Below are positions 9,006-22,520 of a DNA stretch of 64,000 nt, in pieces. How positions within the stretch are numbered: the stretch's first letter is position 1; each line of letters begins with the position of its first letter. The stretch is from Albula goreensis (lineage: Eukaryota > Chordata > Actinopteri > Albuliformes > Albulidae), in NCBI GenBank assembly GCA_022829145.1, contig CM040743.1:2645146-2709145 (forward strand), given 5' to 3'. The notes beneath the pieces are model-generated. The model was not told the origin of the DNA and ran no database searches. It worked only from the letters and a program-made list of their open reading frames with translations. Position numbers and translations under genes: made by a program.

Positions 9006-12000
9006 AAGTGCATCTGAAAATGTGTTTACGTAAAATATTAAAACAGGGATTGAGCCTCAATGGCATTTGGGGTTGCAGAAATATATTGCAGCACAAGTCT
9101 GGTTTAACTAAAAGAAACATATTTCACTCCTATAGTTTACAATGCTCGCTGTGTTTCAGGTTTTAAAATTTACCAAGAAGGTTTTTTTCCCCATGTGGAC
9201 ACAGTTTTCCAACGCTACTATCAGTGATCCGGGCATCTGATGTTTAACAGCGTCCATTGTGCTTTTTGGTATTACCTCTGGAAGATAATAAAATATATTG
9301 TCATATTATTCAGATTTTTATTTTCAGACTTTTGTCCATATATAGCATGTAATAGAAATACTGTTCAAGGTATTCATTTGTACACCCAGACTCTCAGAAA
9401 AACCACACAGGTGAGCCGTGTGAAAGGTTCAGTGGTTCTATTGGAAAATCAGAGTTACATCCCCAGCTCCTTAATCACTGTCACACTGCTGCCCCAGACC
9501 AGGGGTAGATATTATCAATCACATTATATTTACAATGTAATCTAACAAGATGTTTTTCTGAAAAAAAAAAGAGAAAAGTTTTGTGACTTTTAAATAGAGG
9601 TCAAATGAATGTAGATTGACTGTTGTTTTTCAAATGGAATAAATGAACAGGCAAGATGAGGGAAGGGTTGAAGATTTAAACACTTATTATCAATTTGTAC
9701 CCAAAAAATCATAAAAGTATAAGTGGGTAAATGTGTTAATAAGTCCGTAAATGTCAAGCTACAATTATATAAATGAGGCTGTGACATTACGGAGATGTTT
9801 ATCCATGGTGACATGCTGTTCTCTTAACACCAAGGGAGCTGGACGACTTCTTGATTGAAAAAAATAAGAAAGTTATTATCCAATCAGTCTGTCATTAACC
9901 TTATCATACTGTAATCTGATCCTGAAAAGAAAGGAAATATTTTTTTCTCTGAGTATCTCTTGGAAACATACCTATCATTTCAACAGCGACGGTGTGAAAG
10001 AAAGACATTTGTGTTCTCCATGAAACTATTCCACTCATACATGCACATTGCATGTATACATACCACAGTATGCATGACCTTTTCATTTTGTATTGTGATT
10101 TAGTGGCACAAAACATGTACATAATAGACACCCTTATCCAGAGTGCATTATGCAGCATACATTTTATACACATTACAAATCAGGGAACATTTTACAGAAG
10201 CAACAGCAGAATACTAACCTTGCCCAGGGGTATGACAGCAGTTCCCTACCTGGGAATCAAGCGTACCACCTCTGAGGTAGAAGACCAGCCCCTTAAACAT
10301 TATACTACACTGCTTCCCCAGGTGTGCTGCAAGGCCTGCATACTTCCAGAGGGTCAAATGGCCAAACTGGACGAGGGAGGGCAGGAAGACTTAGTTACAC
10401 AAAATATGTGAAATTCGTCCGCAGTTAAGACGACGAAATAACAACAAAAAACAATAATAACGATAATAATTGTAATAACAATAGTGGTCTCTATCATCAA
10501 TGTTGCCTCACTTTCATAGGGAAGAGATCCACAAGGGGTCAGAAGGCCTATAAATACAGATTTATATACCATTAAGTCTGACATTATACTCTCAGCAGTA
10601 GCCAGTGTAATTGGCCTAATCAAGACTATATTCAAAATTATATTGTTTCACTCTCTCATTATAATCAAGAATCTGTGTTTAACTGATTTTCAATCAATCT
10701 GACATTAAAAGGAAAAATATTACAGGGCTGTACTTTTTATCTGAAGTGGCATTTAAAAAAAAGTCCAGAAGCTCAGTAGCTTTCTGTTTTAACTATTTGC
10801 ATTTTTGTCATTTTGCAAGACTTCTGTACAAGTTTCATACAGAACATTTCTGTCCCAAACCATTGTAGTCTCTCGTTTAATGCCTGCATACGATGAAATT
10901 AGATATTCAAATTAAAGTTAAAGAAAGTACTAACACATTCCTGACAATTTAGTATGCTCAGGAAAAACGCAAAATGAAGCCGTTTGTTATTCGAAACTGA
11001 AATTCAGTTCGAAGGTGGACGTTACAAAATCATTAGCGCGTCATAAGCTTGTCCTCAGTTTGATCGGACACTCACCTCAACGCTAGCCGTTGTGTTCAAA
11101 TTAAATCGAAATGAATGCGTAAAACAAGGACGATGGCGATGTGGTGGTGATAGCAAGAACGCCAAGATGCCAGTCAAGAACTGGATCTACATAAACCCCG
11201 TGGACTCCGTTATTGGGCGTTTCTTGAGGTTTATTTTTGGATATTAGTGAGATATGCAAATGTGTGCCATTATCGAACATGGCACAGTACATTAACCCCT
11301 ATAGATAATAACTGTTTGTAGACATTAAGGAGATGAAATGATGTCCAAGAAATAATGACATTATAATGACCAGTGGTTTTTATATTTTATTTATTTATTT
11401 TTTTTTAATGTAAACTCATTATGGTTGGTAGTTATAAGATGATTTTTAGAACCACAGCCGGTGTTAGCCTGTTCTTTGGCCCTGCCTTTATTGAGTTGGA
11501 CAAGTTTATAAACTGTCAATTAAGGATTTAAATGGCTAATAGTTGACATATTTATATATACGTATTATTAGAATTACGTATTTCATACAGGCATGCTTCA
11601 GTTTTGATACTTTGTCATGGTGTTTTTCTCAGCGAACTGAAGCCTGCTGTGAGCTTGTCCAATACGAAAGGTTACATTCTACGCTGTTTTTAACTAATGC
11701 ATTGTAGAATTGTGAGAGCCGTACCAGATTAATCCGGTGGTTAGCGGACACGTAGAACGCCAGTGTCATTAGTCTGCCTTAACAGACCATGCAAAAGTGA
11801 TTATAATAGTGATGGGCCTAATGACATAAAGTGCTTCTCATTAAGCCTCACGATTGGCTAACGAGGTCCTTATCAGTGGGGGGTGACAGTGTTTCCGCGT
11901 TTCCATTTGCCTGTAGGTGCGTAAGTGTTCAAGATACTGTTGGGAAGACGCTAAAAATATGAACATGGGAAAAGAGTATGAAAGAACTGTACTTTACATT

Positions 12001-13750
12001 GTGCCTTAGAATTCTAGTGTTCTTATACATGCTACATAAAGAATGTGACTCCTCACTCTGGTGTCTTTCTGGCAGGTTCATGGAGTGACAGGCTACAGCT
12101 ACTTTTCGCACCATAAACATGAAACTTAGTCGTACAGTTGCAAGAAAAAGTTTTTTGAGACCTTCTGGATGACCAGGATTTCTGCATCGATTGCTGAATG
12201 TGTTCAATAAAGACATGAAAAGTACAGCTGCTTGGGTGTTACTAGTTCAGTTATATTGTGTTTGTCTGTAATAGCGATTTAGATGAAGATCAGAAGACAT
12301 TTTATGAGTAATCAATTCAGAAATCCTGGTAATTCCTCAGGGTTCACAAACTTTTTCATGCACCTGCATGTAGCCCACACTGACTGACGAACAGGAAGGC
12401 AACATATGACTTCAAGTGTTTCAGCCTGGTCAGGTGAGACCTCAGGAAGCTTGCCTGACAAGCGGATGTCATGGAAACACTAGCATAAGTGGGTCGCAAT
12501 GGGTCTGGGTGCAGTAATAACCATGCAGTAATAACCATCGGCCAAACCCCACCCACACCTCCCCAAACCCCAGTAGCAGAATGGAAACGCACTTCCAGTT
12601 TCTGGCCTCTTGTGATTCAAAAGAACAGGACAGGAGAGGTAGATTTGTGAGGCTGAGAAAGACAGCCAGAGAGTTTCCGTAGCAACCCTGACCAGCTGTT
12701 TGACCCACTTAATCTGTTCATCTCCACAGGTCACCATGGGCCTCACCTGGGCCACCCGCTGCAGTCGATACATATATATATATATATATATCATGTTAAT
12801 ATTGTCATTACTTTTCTCCATCAAAATACAAAGTCAGTTCTTAGCTTTACTATCTTTTATATAAAGGTAATACGTATCACCTGTAAAGTTTTATGTATGG
12901 GTAATTATTTAAGTTGAGCAGGTTTCTTGTCTCTCCTGCACTGTCCTTTCTGTGCAAGTCTGTTGAGTACTTTAAACATTTTTTTGTGCTAATATATACA
13001 CACAATTAAATTATTTAGTGCTCCTGTCTCTCCACTTGTTACAGCAAGAAAATTTCCAAAAAGCCTGAGAAGAGAACACATTCAATAAAATCTTTATGCA
13101 GGATCTGGACTGAGGATCAGTCTGGGAGAAAAATGTAATATCATCTCACTGCACAACGTTCCCAAAGAGATTCATTTTCAATGTGTGATGTACAAAAGCA
13201 AAGACTTTACACAGTGTGAGCAGATGAATTAGACAGTTATAATAATTAACAACTCAGAGAATCTGATACATATGATAATGATCTTGTGACAGTCTCACTT
13301 CTTTGGTGAGACTGTACAACAAGGAGAGATTTATGGCATTCATCAGATATGTGTTGAGCTCCACCTGCTGATGGCAGTCACCTATGAAGCTGAAAGGAAT
13401 GGTTGCTACTTGTACCTTATAATATACAGATGATTTTAATAAAGCCTTCTTGCTCTATGAGTGTGGAACCATCGGAATCCTGGAATTCAATATGATTCTC
13501 TCCTTTTGTGACATCACAATAATGGTTCCCAACACTCTGACAGAACCTGGTACAGGTAATTGAATATGTGCTAAGCAATCACTGATTATTAAATAAATAT
13601 GTAATTATTTTAAAATAATATCTGTCATAAATTAACAAAATGAATTACTGTGACTGATAAGTTGATGATTTTGTGTGATTGTTTTGTATTTGCTTTTTAT
13701 GTATGCATGTGTGTCATTACCATAAACCTATTATATCCCATTCCATTAAA
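9006..13750. other. Intergenic; old repeats and one possible first exon
   Basis: No supported gene. About 10,125-10,322 is a diverged, 5'-truncated copy of the dispersed repeat at 5724. About 11,040-11,290 is somewhat CpG-richer and on the minus strand ends in a donor-like GTTGAG|GTGAGT, a possible non-coding first exon. An ATGCAAAT octamer lies in reverse-neutral context near 11,250. 12,768-12,790 is a TA microsatellite. 13,289-13,315 is a perfect 10-bp stem (ACAGTCTCAC) with a 7-base loop. Confidence 0.35.
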
Positions 13751-15000
13751 AAAAGACTAAAAATGAAATTTGGTTCTGATACATAAGACGTGCAGGTAGA
13801 AGGAGGCAGCCGCTCACTCTCACTGTGCCGATCGATTTCTCATATCTCCCGAACACCTTAATTAAACAATCCGGATGGACCGAACACAGCTGGGTCCGGG
13901 AGCTCATCCGTGCCGACTGCTCACAGCTCATTAAATCAACGTCTGTTTTCAAACACAATTTGTAGGTGTTCTGCGCAACGCAATCCCAACAAACATACCT
14001 CAATCCGCGACGTTATTACGATGCAGGTGGACATGATTTGAGGTTATTTACTTTGAACGACTATTACTAATATCATAATCCATTGTACACTGATTGAATA
14101 GAATAGACAGGCTTTGACAAGACGAGCTGTATCCATCTGCTTTAACTCGATATTTGAATTATGTTAAAAAGAATGTTTTTGCACATCTACAACAAAACTT
14201 AATAAACTTGTCTGTAGAACTATTTTACTCCCTAAATTAAGTTTCAATTTCCACATATTTTTGTCAGTGGTCCTCACTGACAGAGATCCAGGAGTGTTTT
14301 TGCTGGTTTTGTTGTTGCTTAGTTAATGTTGTTTAGAGTTTTTGTTGCTAGGAATAAAACAAAACATATATAGCAGTTATTTACACCCTAATTCACCTCA
14401 CCTGTTTTCTTGGGTCTGAACTTGAGGTGTAAACAAAAACCACCATAGATTGCAGCTTTGCAGGTCTATATGCATCGGCTTACCTTTCTCAAACTATAGA
14501 TATGATGCAACAGACAGCAGATAATCCAGCAGGTTCTTTTGCTGGACTGACATTACCAATATTGCAGTCTCAAATCACACAGTAAATAAATAGCTAAGTC
14601 TAGAATCTGGAAAACTGTTTGCATTTTCACAAGAGCGTCAAAGTCATCCTTAGCCTTGTGAGAACTGGTCCACAGCCACCCTGAAGGCATTGCCGGGGAA
14701 ACGGAAGCCTGCAGGCATCGCCGGGGCAACGGAAGCCTGGTCAGTTCTCGTTTCTATCGTTGTATTTCAGTCAGAAGGAGAATTGACTGAACGGAGCAGC
14801 AACGTGTTGTAATCGCTAAAGGAGCAGGACTGGCGACCATCCGCTCGCAGCCTCAGTTCCTTAGAGGGGCACTGCTGTTGCACCCGTGAGAGGCATTAGA
14901 GTTGATTCAGCACATACCTGTTACGGAAGATAACACCTGCACCTTAGTGATTAAGGTGCTTGACTGGGACAAGGTAACTCCAGGGGACAGTAGCAGCTCT
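13751..15000. other. Intergenic; conserved-element-like patch at 13,790-14,030
   Basis: 13,790-14,030 has balanced composition, several CpGs and a TTAATTAAAC motif in an otherwise AT-rich setting, which is the look of a conserved non-coding element. About 14,685-14,740 is a 28-bp sequence present twice (GGCATTGCCGGGGAAACGGA and its near copy). About 14,925-14,990 resembles a degraded tRNA-like SINE head (GATTAAGGTGCTTGACTGGG). Confidence 0.25.
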
Positions 15001-15005
15001 TCTAG

Positions 15006-15211
15006 GCCAGGGGTGTCAAACTCCAGTCCTGGAGGGCCACGGTGTCTGCAGGATTTTGTTGTTTCTTTATGATTGGCTGCAGATTTAGGACTTGGAGACC
15101 AGGTATGTGGGCTCTGTATCCCATCACAGATTATATGAATGAATGACGTGCTGAAACACACCAAAAACCTGCTCACACCATGGCCCTCCAGGACCTGAGT
15201 TAGACACCGGT
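15006..15211. mobile_element. hAT-type MITE
   Basis: About 205 bases with 30-bp imperfect terminal inverted repeats: left end CAGGGGTGTCAAACTCCAGT and right end reverse complement CGGTGTCTAACTCAGGTCCT, both continuing into CCTGGAGGGCC. No coding capacity. This end sequence is typical of abundant non-autonomous DNA elements in fish; the superfamily assignment is from memory. Confidence 0.65.
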
Positions 15212-15239
15212 GCACCAGGCCCAATTCCATAAAAGGCGA

Positions 15240-15835
15240 CTCAAAGGGCATCTCAGAGCAGCCATTTTACAAAAATTCATGCACAAATTATTACTTTGCA
15301 TAAAAACGTTTTTCCTAATAAACATACAAATCCATGCAATAATGAGATAACTCAGAAGCGGAAACTTGGCTGCAGCATTCATGCAGCGATGGTTGGGTTA
15401 CTGTCGCTCCTCACCTTCAAAGCGTTTTGGCCGCGGCTAATTACCATAGCAACACCGGAGAGGCGGACACACCTGAGACCCATCTCCCATCTCCCCCTGT
15501 GAAGCTTGACCGTGCCTAAACGAGCGCAGAGAAACGAACCTCACCATTCTGTTAATTAAGCACAGAAACAAGTACGCCTGACGAGGAGGTGCAATTAGGA
15601 AGCCCTAATATCTGAATAAATGAACGAAATAAATAAATAAATAAATAAATGAGCCCTCCCCAAGCATCACATTTAAAAGTAATTGCTTTCAATTAATACA
15701 TTAATTAGAAAAGCTGCATCAGCGCATCTGGGCGACATCACGGAAAACGCCGTGTTTCTCTTTTATGCCCTGCTGCTGCAGTCTGGCACGTCTCAAGCAA
15801 GCCGTGGGAGGGGGGGACCCTCTGAGATAGGAGAA
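15240..15835. other. Conserved-element-like intergenic stretch
   Basis: No gene. TTAATTAAG, GCTAATTACC and ATTTGCAT-like homeodomain/POU-type motifs cluster with CpGs between 15,240 and 15,600. An (AAAT)n run lies at 15,627-15,652. Whether it is conserved cannot be judged without comparison. Confidence 0.25.
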
Positions 15836-15837
15836 AG

Positions 15838-16190
15838 GTGTATCTCTGTGCTGAGATGGGAGATGGGTGTGTCTCTGTGCTGAGATGGGAGAAGGGTGTG
15901 TCTCTGTGCTGAGATGGGAGATGGGTGTATCTCTGTGCTGAGATGGGAGATGGGTGTATCTCTGTGCTGAGATGGGAGACGGGTGTATCTCTGTGCTGAG
16001 ATGGGAGACGGGTGTATCTCTGTGCTGAGATGGGAGATGGGTGTGTCTCTGTGCTGAGATGGGAGATGGGTGTATCTCTGTGCTGAGATGGGAGAAGGGT
16101 GTATCTCTGTGCTGAGATGGGAGACGGGTGTATCTCTGTGCTGAGATGGGAGACGGGTGTATCTCTGTGCTGAGATGGGAGATGGGTGAA
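15838..16190. repeat. 30-bp minisatellite, about 12 copies
   Basis: The unit on the plus strand reads GTGTATCTCTGTG CTGAGATGGGAGATGGG with A/G/C variation at two positions. Because 30 is a multiple of 3, the minus strand is open in all three frames for about 180 codons, giving only repetitive peptides (PSPISAQRYT-like). I treat these as artefacts. Confidence 0.9.
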
Positions 16191-19100
16191 AGCAGGGAGC
16201 ATTGTATGGCCAAAACCACATGAGTCCACGGATCCATTCTGTGGGATGGGTACACTGCCAGCTGGTGGTGGCAGTGGCCTGGTGAGGGGTGTGTTCTGGG
16301 GTCCCTTGGTATGAGTACGGCAAGGTTTGGGTGGCAATCAGGTGAATCTCTTCATGGCAGCAGTGTACCTACCTGTGAATGGGCTTTTCCAGCTGGTTAA
16401 TGCTCCATGCCACTAAGCTAGGGTTGTCCATGACTGGACCATGTATACTGTATACATATATAGGATAAATGTATACCGTTACATAATTCTTTTAGGAGCA
16501 TAGGCTAAATGCTCAAACCGAAATGTAATGGTGGTTGAATTTGACGAGAGAAGGTGAACGCAGGCTAAGCTCAGCTGCCGTTGTGAATGTGAGGAGCGAT
16601 TCAGGGGGGTGAGCTCACCTACAGTGCCAAAGGAGGGAAACATCTTTCTCTCGGCAGCTATAGCAAATGTTATGTTGCCCTCTTCTGTTTTGCTCTCTCC
16701 CTCTCAATCTGAAAACTGCAGTCTCAGTCTAAAATTCCACAGGCATGTGCTCTGAGAAAGAAAGGTTCTAAGTAGCACTGAAAGTGGCTTCTTTTATCAT
16801 AGAGGAACCTTTTTCTTGGCAGTATAGGGAACGCTGAACAAACTACTAATGAACCATTTGGTACTGTTTATTTGATTAGTTATTCCTTAAAATGTTCCAA
16901 GTGAGTGATCGAAGTTAAGATCTCATGGCTGATTTAGAACCAGTTTGTTCTCTTTAAAATTTGAACTGTTAAGAACATGAGTCAAAATCTGCAGCTGAAT
17001 ATAGTGTAATTCTCAAGGTATTTGCGATACCTATCAACTGTAAGGGCATGTTCTTGTTGTCACCCAAAATCAGCTTTTGTCCCAATAGGGTCCAACAAGG
17101 TTGACCAACAGCCAGTCACAGCCTGAGGTCTGAACACTGTCAGTTATGGAGGTGTGGGACTTTCTCCAGCCTGATGTCTGTAGTTAAGCAGGTGTGGGTT
17201 TAGAAGACCTCCCATAAAAACTCAGTTGCTGTGTATGCAGGCCAGGTTGGGATTGCATTCCTTCAGGGACAAACAGAAAGGCAATTATGGGGACACTGTA
17301 GTGTAGGAGACACAAATGCCTTCCATGTATTTAAAGAAGAATAAGTAAAAAAAGAACAAATAATATGTCTTTACTGAAGAGAACCACACCTCCACAATAA
17401 TATAAATGTAACTGTCTTTTTTTAAATGATTCAAAAACAAAAGGAAACACAGCAAGGTTAAATATTTATATTTTAGTTGCATTTACATATCTTTAGCCTG
17501 CTGGCTGGCATCTGGCAGAAAGTAAACATTGAAACTTGAGAAATACCCGAGCGAGCATCTTTTTTTGGAAATTGTGCTGAAAGGGGACTTTTTCCGGAAG
17601 AATCCGTCTCATTTAGTGGTTCTTCCACCCCCCAAAAAATAAAATAAAATAAAATAAAAACCACCTCCATAAATCCAAAGATTTCCTGCCTTGGAACCAG
17701 GGTGCTATTTTACCAAACACACTGACTGCAGTTCATTATGACCTAATAATAGCACTGGCTGTAGATACCAGCGGTTGTACATCGTGCCTTAAGAAAACCA
17801 CCCAGTTGTGCCCTTGGGACAGACTCCAAACAGAGCCCAAAGCACCAGGCGGATTGTGTGAACCTGACTTGTATTGACTCCATACCCATGAGCACTCCTG
17901 GGTTTTATTTTCCTTTGGGAATAAGCCGGCTTTTCACCAACACAAAGTGTTAGCAGATGGAGAAGTTAAATCATGACCAGCTGACTGACTGATTGACTGA
18001 CTGACTGTTTCAATGTAGGCAAAGAAGATACAAAGTTAGAACAAGCATTGATAGATGTGTTATCAAAGTGCACTCACTCTGGATACTGGTACCCCTGTGG
18101 CGAGAAAGTTCTTTATGATTTATGATTACAATTAGGTTAGAATGTTTTTTTTTCCTATAGTTTGGAAGTTCCACTCTTGAGTCACACAGAAAATCATCAA
18201 AATGACAATAAATATAGGCTGAACCAGAGTAAAATCAAACCGAATTTTTAAATCTGTGTGTTTGTCAATCGTCCTGTCTTCTGCTGCTTCCCCGCTTGAC
18301 CTTGAGCTACAGCCACCGTTGGGCACATTTTTAAGACATAATCGAGGCGGCTTGCCCGTCGGTGCCAGGTCCTGGGGGACTGGAGGGCTGCACTTCCGTG
18401 TGCGTCTGGAGCGATACCCAGCTGTTGGCGCTCGATCAAAACGAGAACAGTGACTTTCCAGCAACGGCACCCACGATCATCTGCAAAAAAATGTACAAAA
18501 AGCATGCATGGTCCAAAGGATCACTGCCAGTGTGCTGCTGGAATGCTAATTAGGGTAGACATATCGTTTTGCTGTGGGCTATTTAAAGAATAGCCTCTTC
18601 TCTGCACTATCCCGTTCTGAAAAAAAAAAAGGAAACCAAATCTTCTCATTGCTTAGTTGAAGGACAAATACATATTTTTCCCTTCTCTGCTTTTTGCCCA
18701 TATCCATGCTCATTATTTCAAAAAGACATTTAGAAAAAGAAAAGAATGCTTCTTGCAGAGCACAGTTGTGTGATGAAATATTGAAATATTGTCCTGTGTT
18801 TGTTTAGGATGAAGTAATGCCAGCAGGAGGCTCAGGGGATTTTTTGTAAGAGGCTGAGCCTGTAAGCTTAATGGTATGAGAGCATTATATTTCAATTAAC
18901 AAGGAACTGGAAACTCAGCCAACATCAAACACAAAGCACTGTGCTACCTGCACCCCACAAAGCATAATCTCACATGGTGCCATGAGTGGGCCTACATAAT
19001 ATGGTATATAATATGGAAATATAGTATAATATTATGCTAATGTGTGAAATTTAATTTGAGATTTCAGCATGGAATCCCAAAGAAAAAAAAAAAGAAAAAT

Positions 19101-19430
19101 AAAACATGAACTTGAACCTTAAGGGGTTAACAATGGCCAGGGTCAGTTTCCGTACGCCCTTGGTCACACATGTAGAGACCGTCATGGTAACACAGAATGA
19201 CTATGGGATGTGTGCATGTTATTTTCCTCTTGTCTCTTGAAAGGGCAATAGGTACGGTGGATTCAAGTGGGTCATACACAAAGGCATGTGTCTGAGTGTA
19301 TCTTCACCGTTAATCAAGTTAGCCAACATAGTTAGCGAGCAGAGCAGTGCGATTCGGTTACTGACGGCACAGCGTTGGTGTTTTTGCTTTTTTATCTGAA
19401 ACAATAACAGGATTTGTTCTGAAGGAGCCC
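16191..19430. other. Intergenic, no gene recognised
   Basis: Mostly unique AT-moderate sequence with an (AAAAT)n run near 17,636-17,660 and a CTGA-rich tract at 17,980-18,005. 18,250-18,500 is slightly GC-rich and open on both strands, but the peptides match nothing I know. Confidence 0.35.
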
Positions 19431-19735
19431 GGCTTTGACGGCGAACTGCCGCCACCGCGCGAGCGAGTGAGCGCGAGCCTCCCCTCTATCAATTCTTCCC
19501 TGACTCCCCTCTGCTCCTTGGCATTCCTCCAGAGCGGGGCGGGGGGCGGGGGGAGCGGGGGGAGTGCGGACGCGGGTCCCTGCTGGAAGCACACATTGTG
19601 CTCGGCGGGAACCCGTCAGGCCGGTGGCCCCAGCAGGCGGGACGCTCAAGGACGAGCAGAACTGGGACAAAGCCGCCCAGGTTCCCCCAGCTGCAGCAGC
19701 CGGGCCTGGCTGTGCGAGAAAGTTGTGTTGTTTTT
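19430..19735. other. GC/CpG-rich island in the intergenic region
   Basis: A GC-rich stretch with many CpGs and G runs (GCGGGGCGGGGGGCGGGG). It could be a CpG island or unrecognised promoter. No splice-linked coding exon is visible on either strand. Confidence 0.35.
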
Positions 19736-19989
19736 TTTTTTTTTTTTTTTTACTTATTCTATTTTTTTTATGACACCATCAGTGAATTAGCACTGTTAGC
19801 TGCTGCTGTAAGAGGTTTTCAGATAAGGCGTTGCATGACTGTGTCTGTGACGGCGCACTCAGGGAGAGGCGAAAACACTTCAACGCGCTGATGAAAGTGG
19901 GATGGAAAAAGATGCTGCGACTAGGCCCAGCTTCACCTGTGCTCCCTCCTGAGTTTGTCAACAGAGCTGATGTTAGGGAGACTACATAA

Positions 19990-20400
19990 ACACAAACGCC
20001 CACACTCACAACTGCACATGTATACACACACACACACTCATACATTCTGACACACACACGTACACACATACACTCACACACAGAGTACAAACACTCTCGC
20101 ACATACAAACACGTACATACCTACACACACACACATACACATAACTATACACACGTATGCACATACACACACATCCATAGGCACTCACACACTCCACACA
20201 ACCACTCAAACAAGCACAAACACGCACGCACTTATACGAACACACCTGTACTCACAAACACATACCTTAATGTATACATGTGCATTTTTATGTGAAAGTG
20301 CTATATATAGCCTATGTACACTCACACACCCATACCTGTTCACCTATTTGCATGCATGTTCACACACATTTGCGCGTGCACACACACACACACACACCCT
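19990..20400. repeat. CA-rich microsatellite tract
   Basis: Imperfect (CA)n interspersed with CACGTA, CATACA and CACTCA variants. ORFs here are repeat-encoded. Confidence 0.85.
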
Positions 20401-21590
20401 CAAAATTCTTCCATGTACAGGCTCCTAAGCCAGGTCTTACCGAAAGCAGCTGGGCTGGGCCTACTCGTCATCTCGACCAATGGCAGTGCACGGAGTGCCG
20501 CTGCTTCATCATTTAAAGTGACGGGTCCTCTGTGTTTGTCTCGTGTGTTGAGATCAATGCTTTTTTTTTCCACAGGGTGGGCAGGCATAGGGCTGGCCAT
20601 ACCTACTGGCTGCAAGAGGGTGTAGGTGCCTGGGTCTGTCCTTAAGTAACTCTAAATATTTGACCCAATGTTATTTTGACTTTTAGTGATGTTAGCAGCA
20701 ATCTGTCTGTCTGTCTGCCTGTCTGTCTGTCTGTCTTCTTAGAGACTACCAGGAGCAATGTGAATACCACACAAGGGCCAAATGTAGGTAGATTATCCCA
20801 TTGGCTTGTTAGAACAAATTGGCCCAAATTTGACTTGAAGGCAATCACTGGGTGGTGATTCATGGTAACTTTGGTTGGGTGACAAAGAAGTTCATTTTGG
20901 ACCGTGGCTGCGACCCTTGTTGCCTCGCCCCTGAGGTTTGCACCCATTCTGTCCAGTTTGAAGTGGAATCGTCCTGTAAAGTATAGAATCCACGCTATCC
21001 GCCCCTGCATCCTCAGCTGGGCACAGAGCCGCCCAGGCAGCCGGCTGCGTTAGGCTGATCAGTCTGCAAAGAAAATGCCAAGCTCGACTGAATTAGCAGT
21101 GCTTACGGGAAAGGGCAGGATTAGTTTTTAGCGTTTGCCTGAGGTTCATTCATTTGGAGTTTGAGGGAAAGTGAGGTTAGCACAGTCCCTGAGAGTCTGG
21201 AAAAGTGATCAGAATAGGCAAAGGATTAAAAAAGTAATACTGATATCACTCCTAAATTACATTAATTTATGTACTTCATATCTGAGTACACTGAGTAATT
21301 TTGGTTTACAAAAAAAAAAAAAAAAACTTTTGTCTGCGATGTAAGCTTAAGGCTATGTGAGCCTAATAGACACAAACTAAGTTATTTTCAAAAATGTTAA
21401 AAACGTCTCCAGGTTCAAGAGATGTAAGTCAGAGAGAATTGAAATTTAGGGGAACTAAAACCAGGAGGGATCTAAGCTCTCGCATTTTTTACCTTTCGAC
21501 CTGTCTGCACCAAGAACAAAAATCAAGAAAGTTCGTTCACAAGAAAACAAAGAAACAGAAAAATGTCACTGACAAGTTCCCTCATCTCCA
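20401..21590. other. Intergenic, no gene recognised
   Basis: A CTGT tetranucleotide run lies at 20,703-20,737. Nothing else recognised. Confidence 0.35.
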
Positions 21591-22520
21591 CGCCGTGGTG
21601 AAGTCTGTTGCCGATGGTTTTATTATCGTTAGAGCGAAAGGTAAATGAAACGGGCACGCGGCCGGTAACGGCCCGGCCGTCGCTGGGATTTATTGGGAGC
21701 CATCTTCTCCCTCTCCCATCTGTCAGTATAACCGCAGCCAGATCGGGGATAAGGATGCGAGCGACGCGGTGGGAAGGAGGGGTTTTTAAACCAGGAAGAC
21801 CCCCACTGTCCCATAGCCACCTCTCCCCCACCCAGCCTCGCCCCCAGGGTGTCACTTGGGCTCGTGCACGGATTGTTTTGCTCCATTTATTCGGCGTGAC
21901 ACATCTCCAATTAGCTGGAGAAGGTGGCGCCTCTCCACATAACCGCCTCTTATGTCTCCCTGAAGGATTGTGTCACACTCGTTAGCAAAGAAAAAAGGGG
22001 GGGAATAAACCCAACCGGCTTTTCACCTCTCAGCCACGGCCTTGTAATTGCCTGCTTTGATTATCTGCCGGCATCGCAAAGAAGAGAAACGGTTTGATGT
22101 TAAGGTTTTTTTTAACCTTACCCAACAACATAGAGCGTGCCAATTGAGACGGATTCTCCGTTTATGAAAAGTAGAGGATAAAACAATATAGAAAGCGTAC
22201 ACACACTGCCTGGCCAGTATCCTGTGCCAACACTGGGTCATTACTTTTTATGATTGGTTTTCTCTTCTCTGAAAAAAATTACGCTTGCTTTGACGGTCCA
22301 AGAAGGATCCACATTTTAACGCTAAAATATGCATTAGTCCCTTTGTACGTCTCATCTTTTAGATAGGCGTGATTCCTGACAGGTTTCTTGAGTTACTGCT
22401 AATAACTGCGTAAACAGACGGGAGAGAACACTCGACTGTGCCAAACGCAGCTTCCGCAGGAATTAACAGCTTGAGTGCCGCCCTGCCTCACCGCGAGGCT
22501 GAAGGAGTATCACTGATTGA
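21590..22520. other. Candidate conserved non-coding elements
   Basis: Three patches of balanced, CpG-containing sequence with developmental transcription-factor-like words: GGGATTTATTGGGAGCC near 21,686, TCTCCAATTAGCTGGAGAAG near 21,903, and GCTTTGATTATCTGC (TCF/LEF-like CTTTGAT) near 22,054. The human SS18 neighbourhood borders the ZNF521 regulatory region, so such elements are plausible here. This is inference only. Confidence 0.3.

Noticed and set aside
11101..11292. Possible coding exon near 11.2 kb
   Set aside because: The frame is short and has no acceptor; only the donor-like GAG|GTGAGT at its left is suggestive, so it is mentioned as a possible non-coding first exon, not called.
13289..13315. 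Perfect 10-bp stem-loop as a possible small RNA
   Set aside because: The stem is too short for a microRNA precursor and the loop and flanks show no further pairing.
15719..16337. Minus-strand frames of 176-199 codons
   Set aside because: Encoded by the 30-bp minisatellite.
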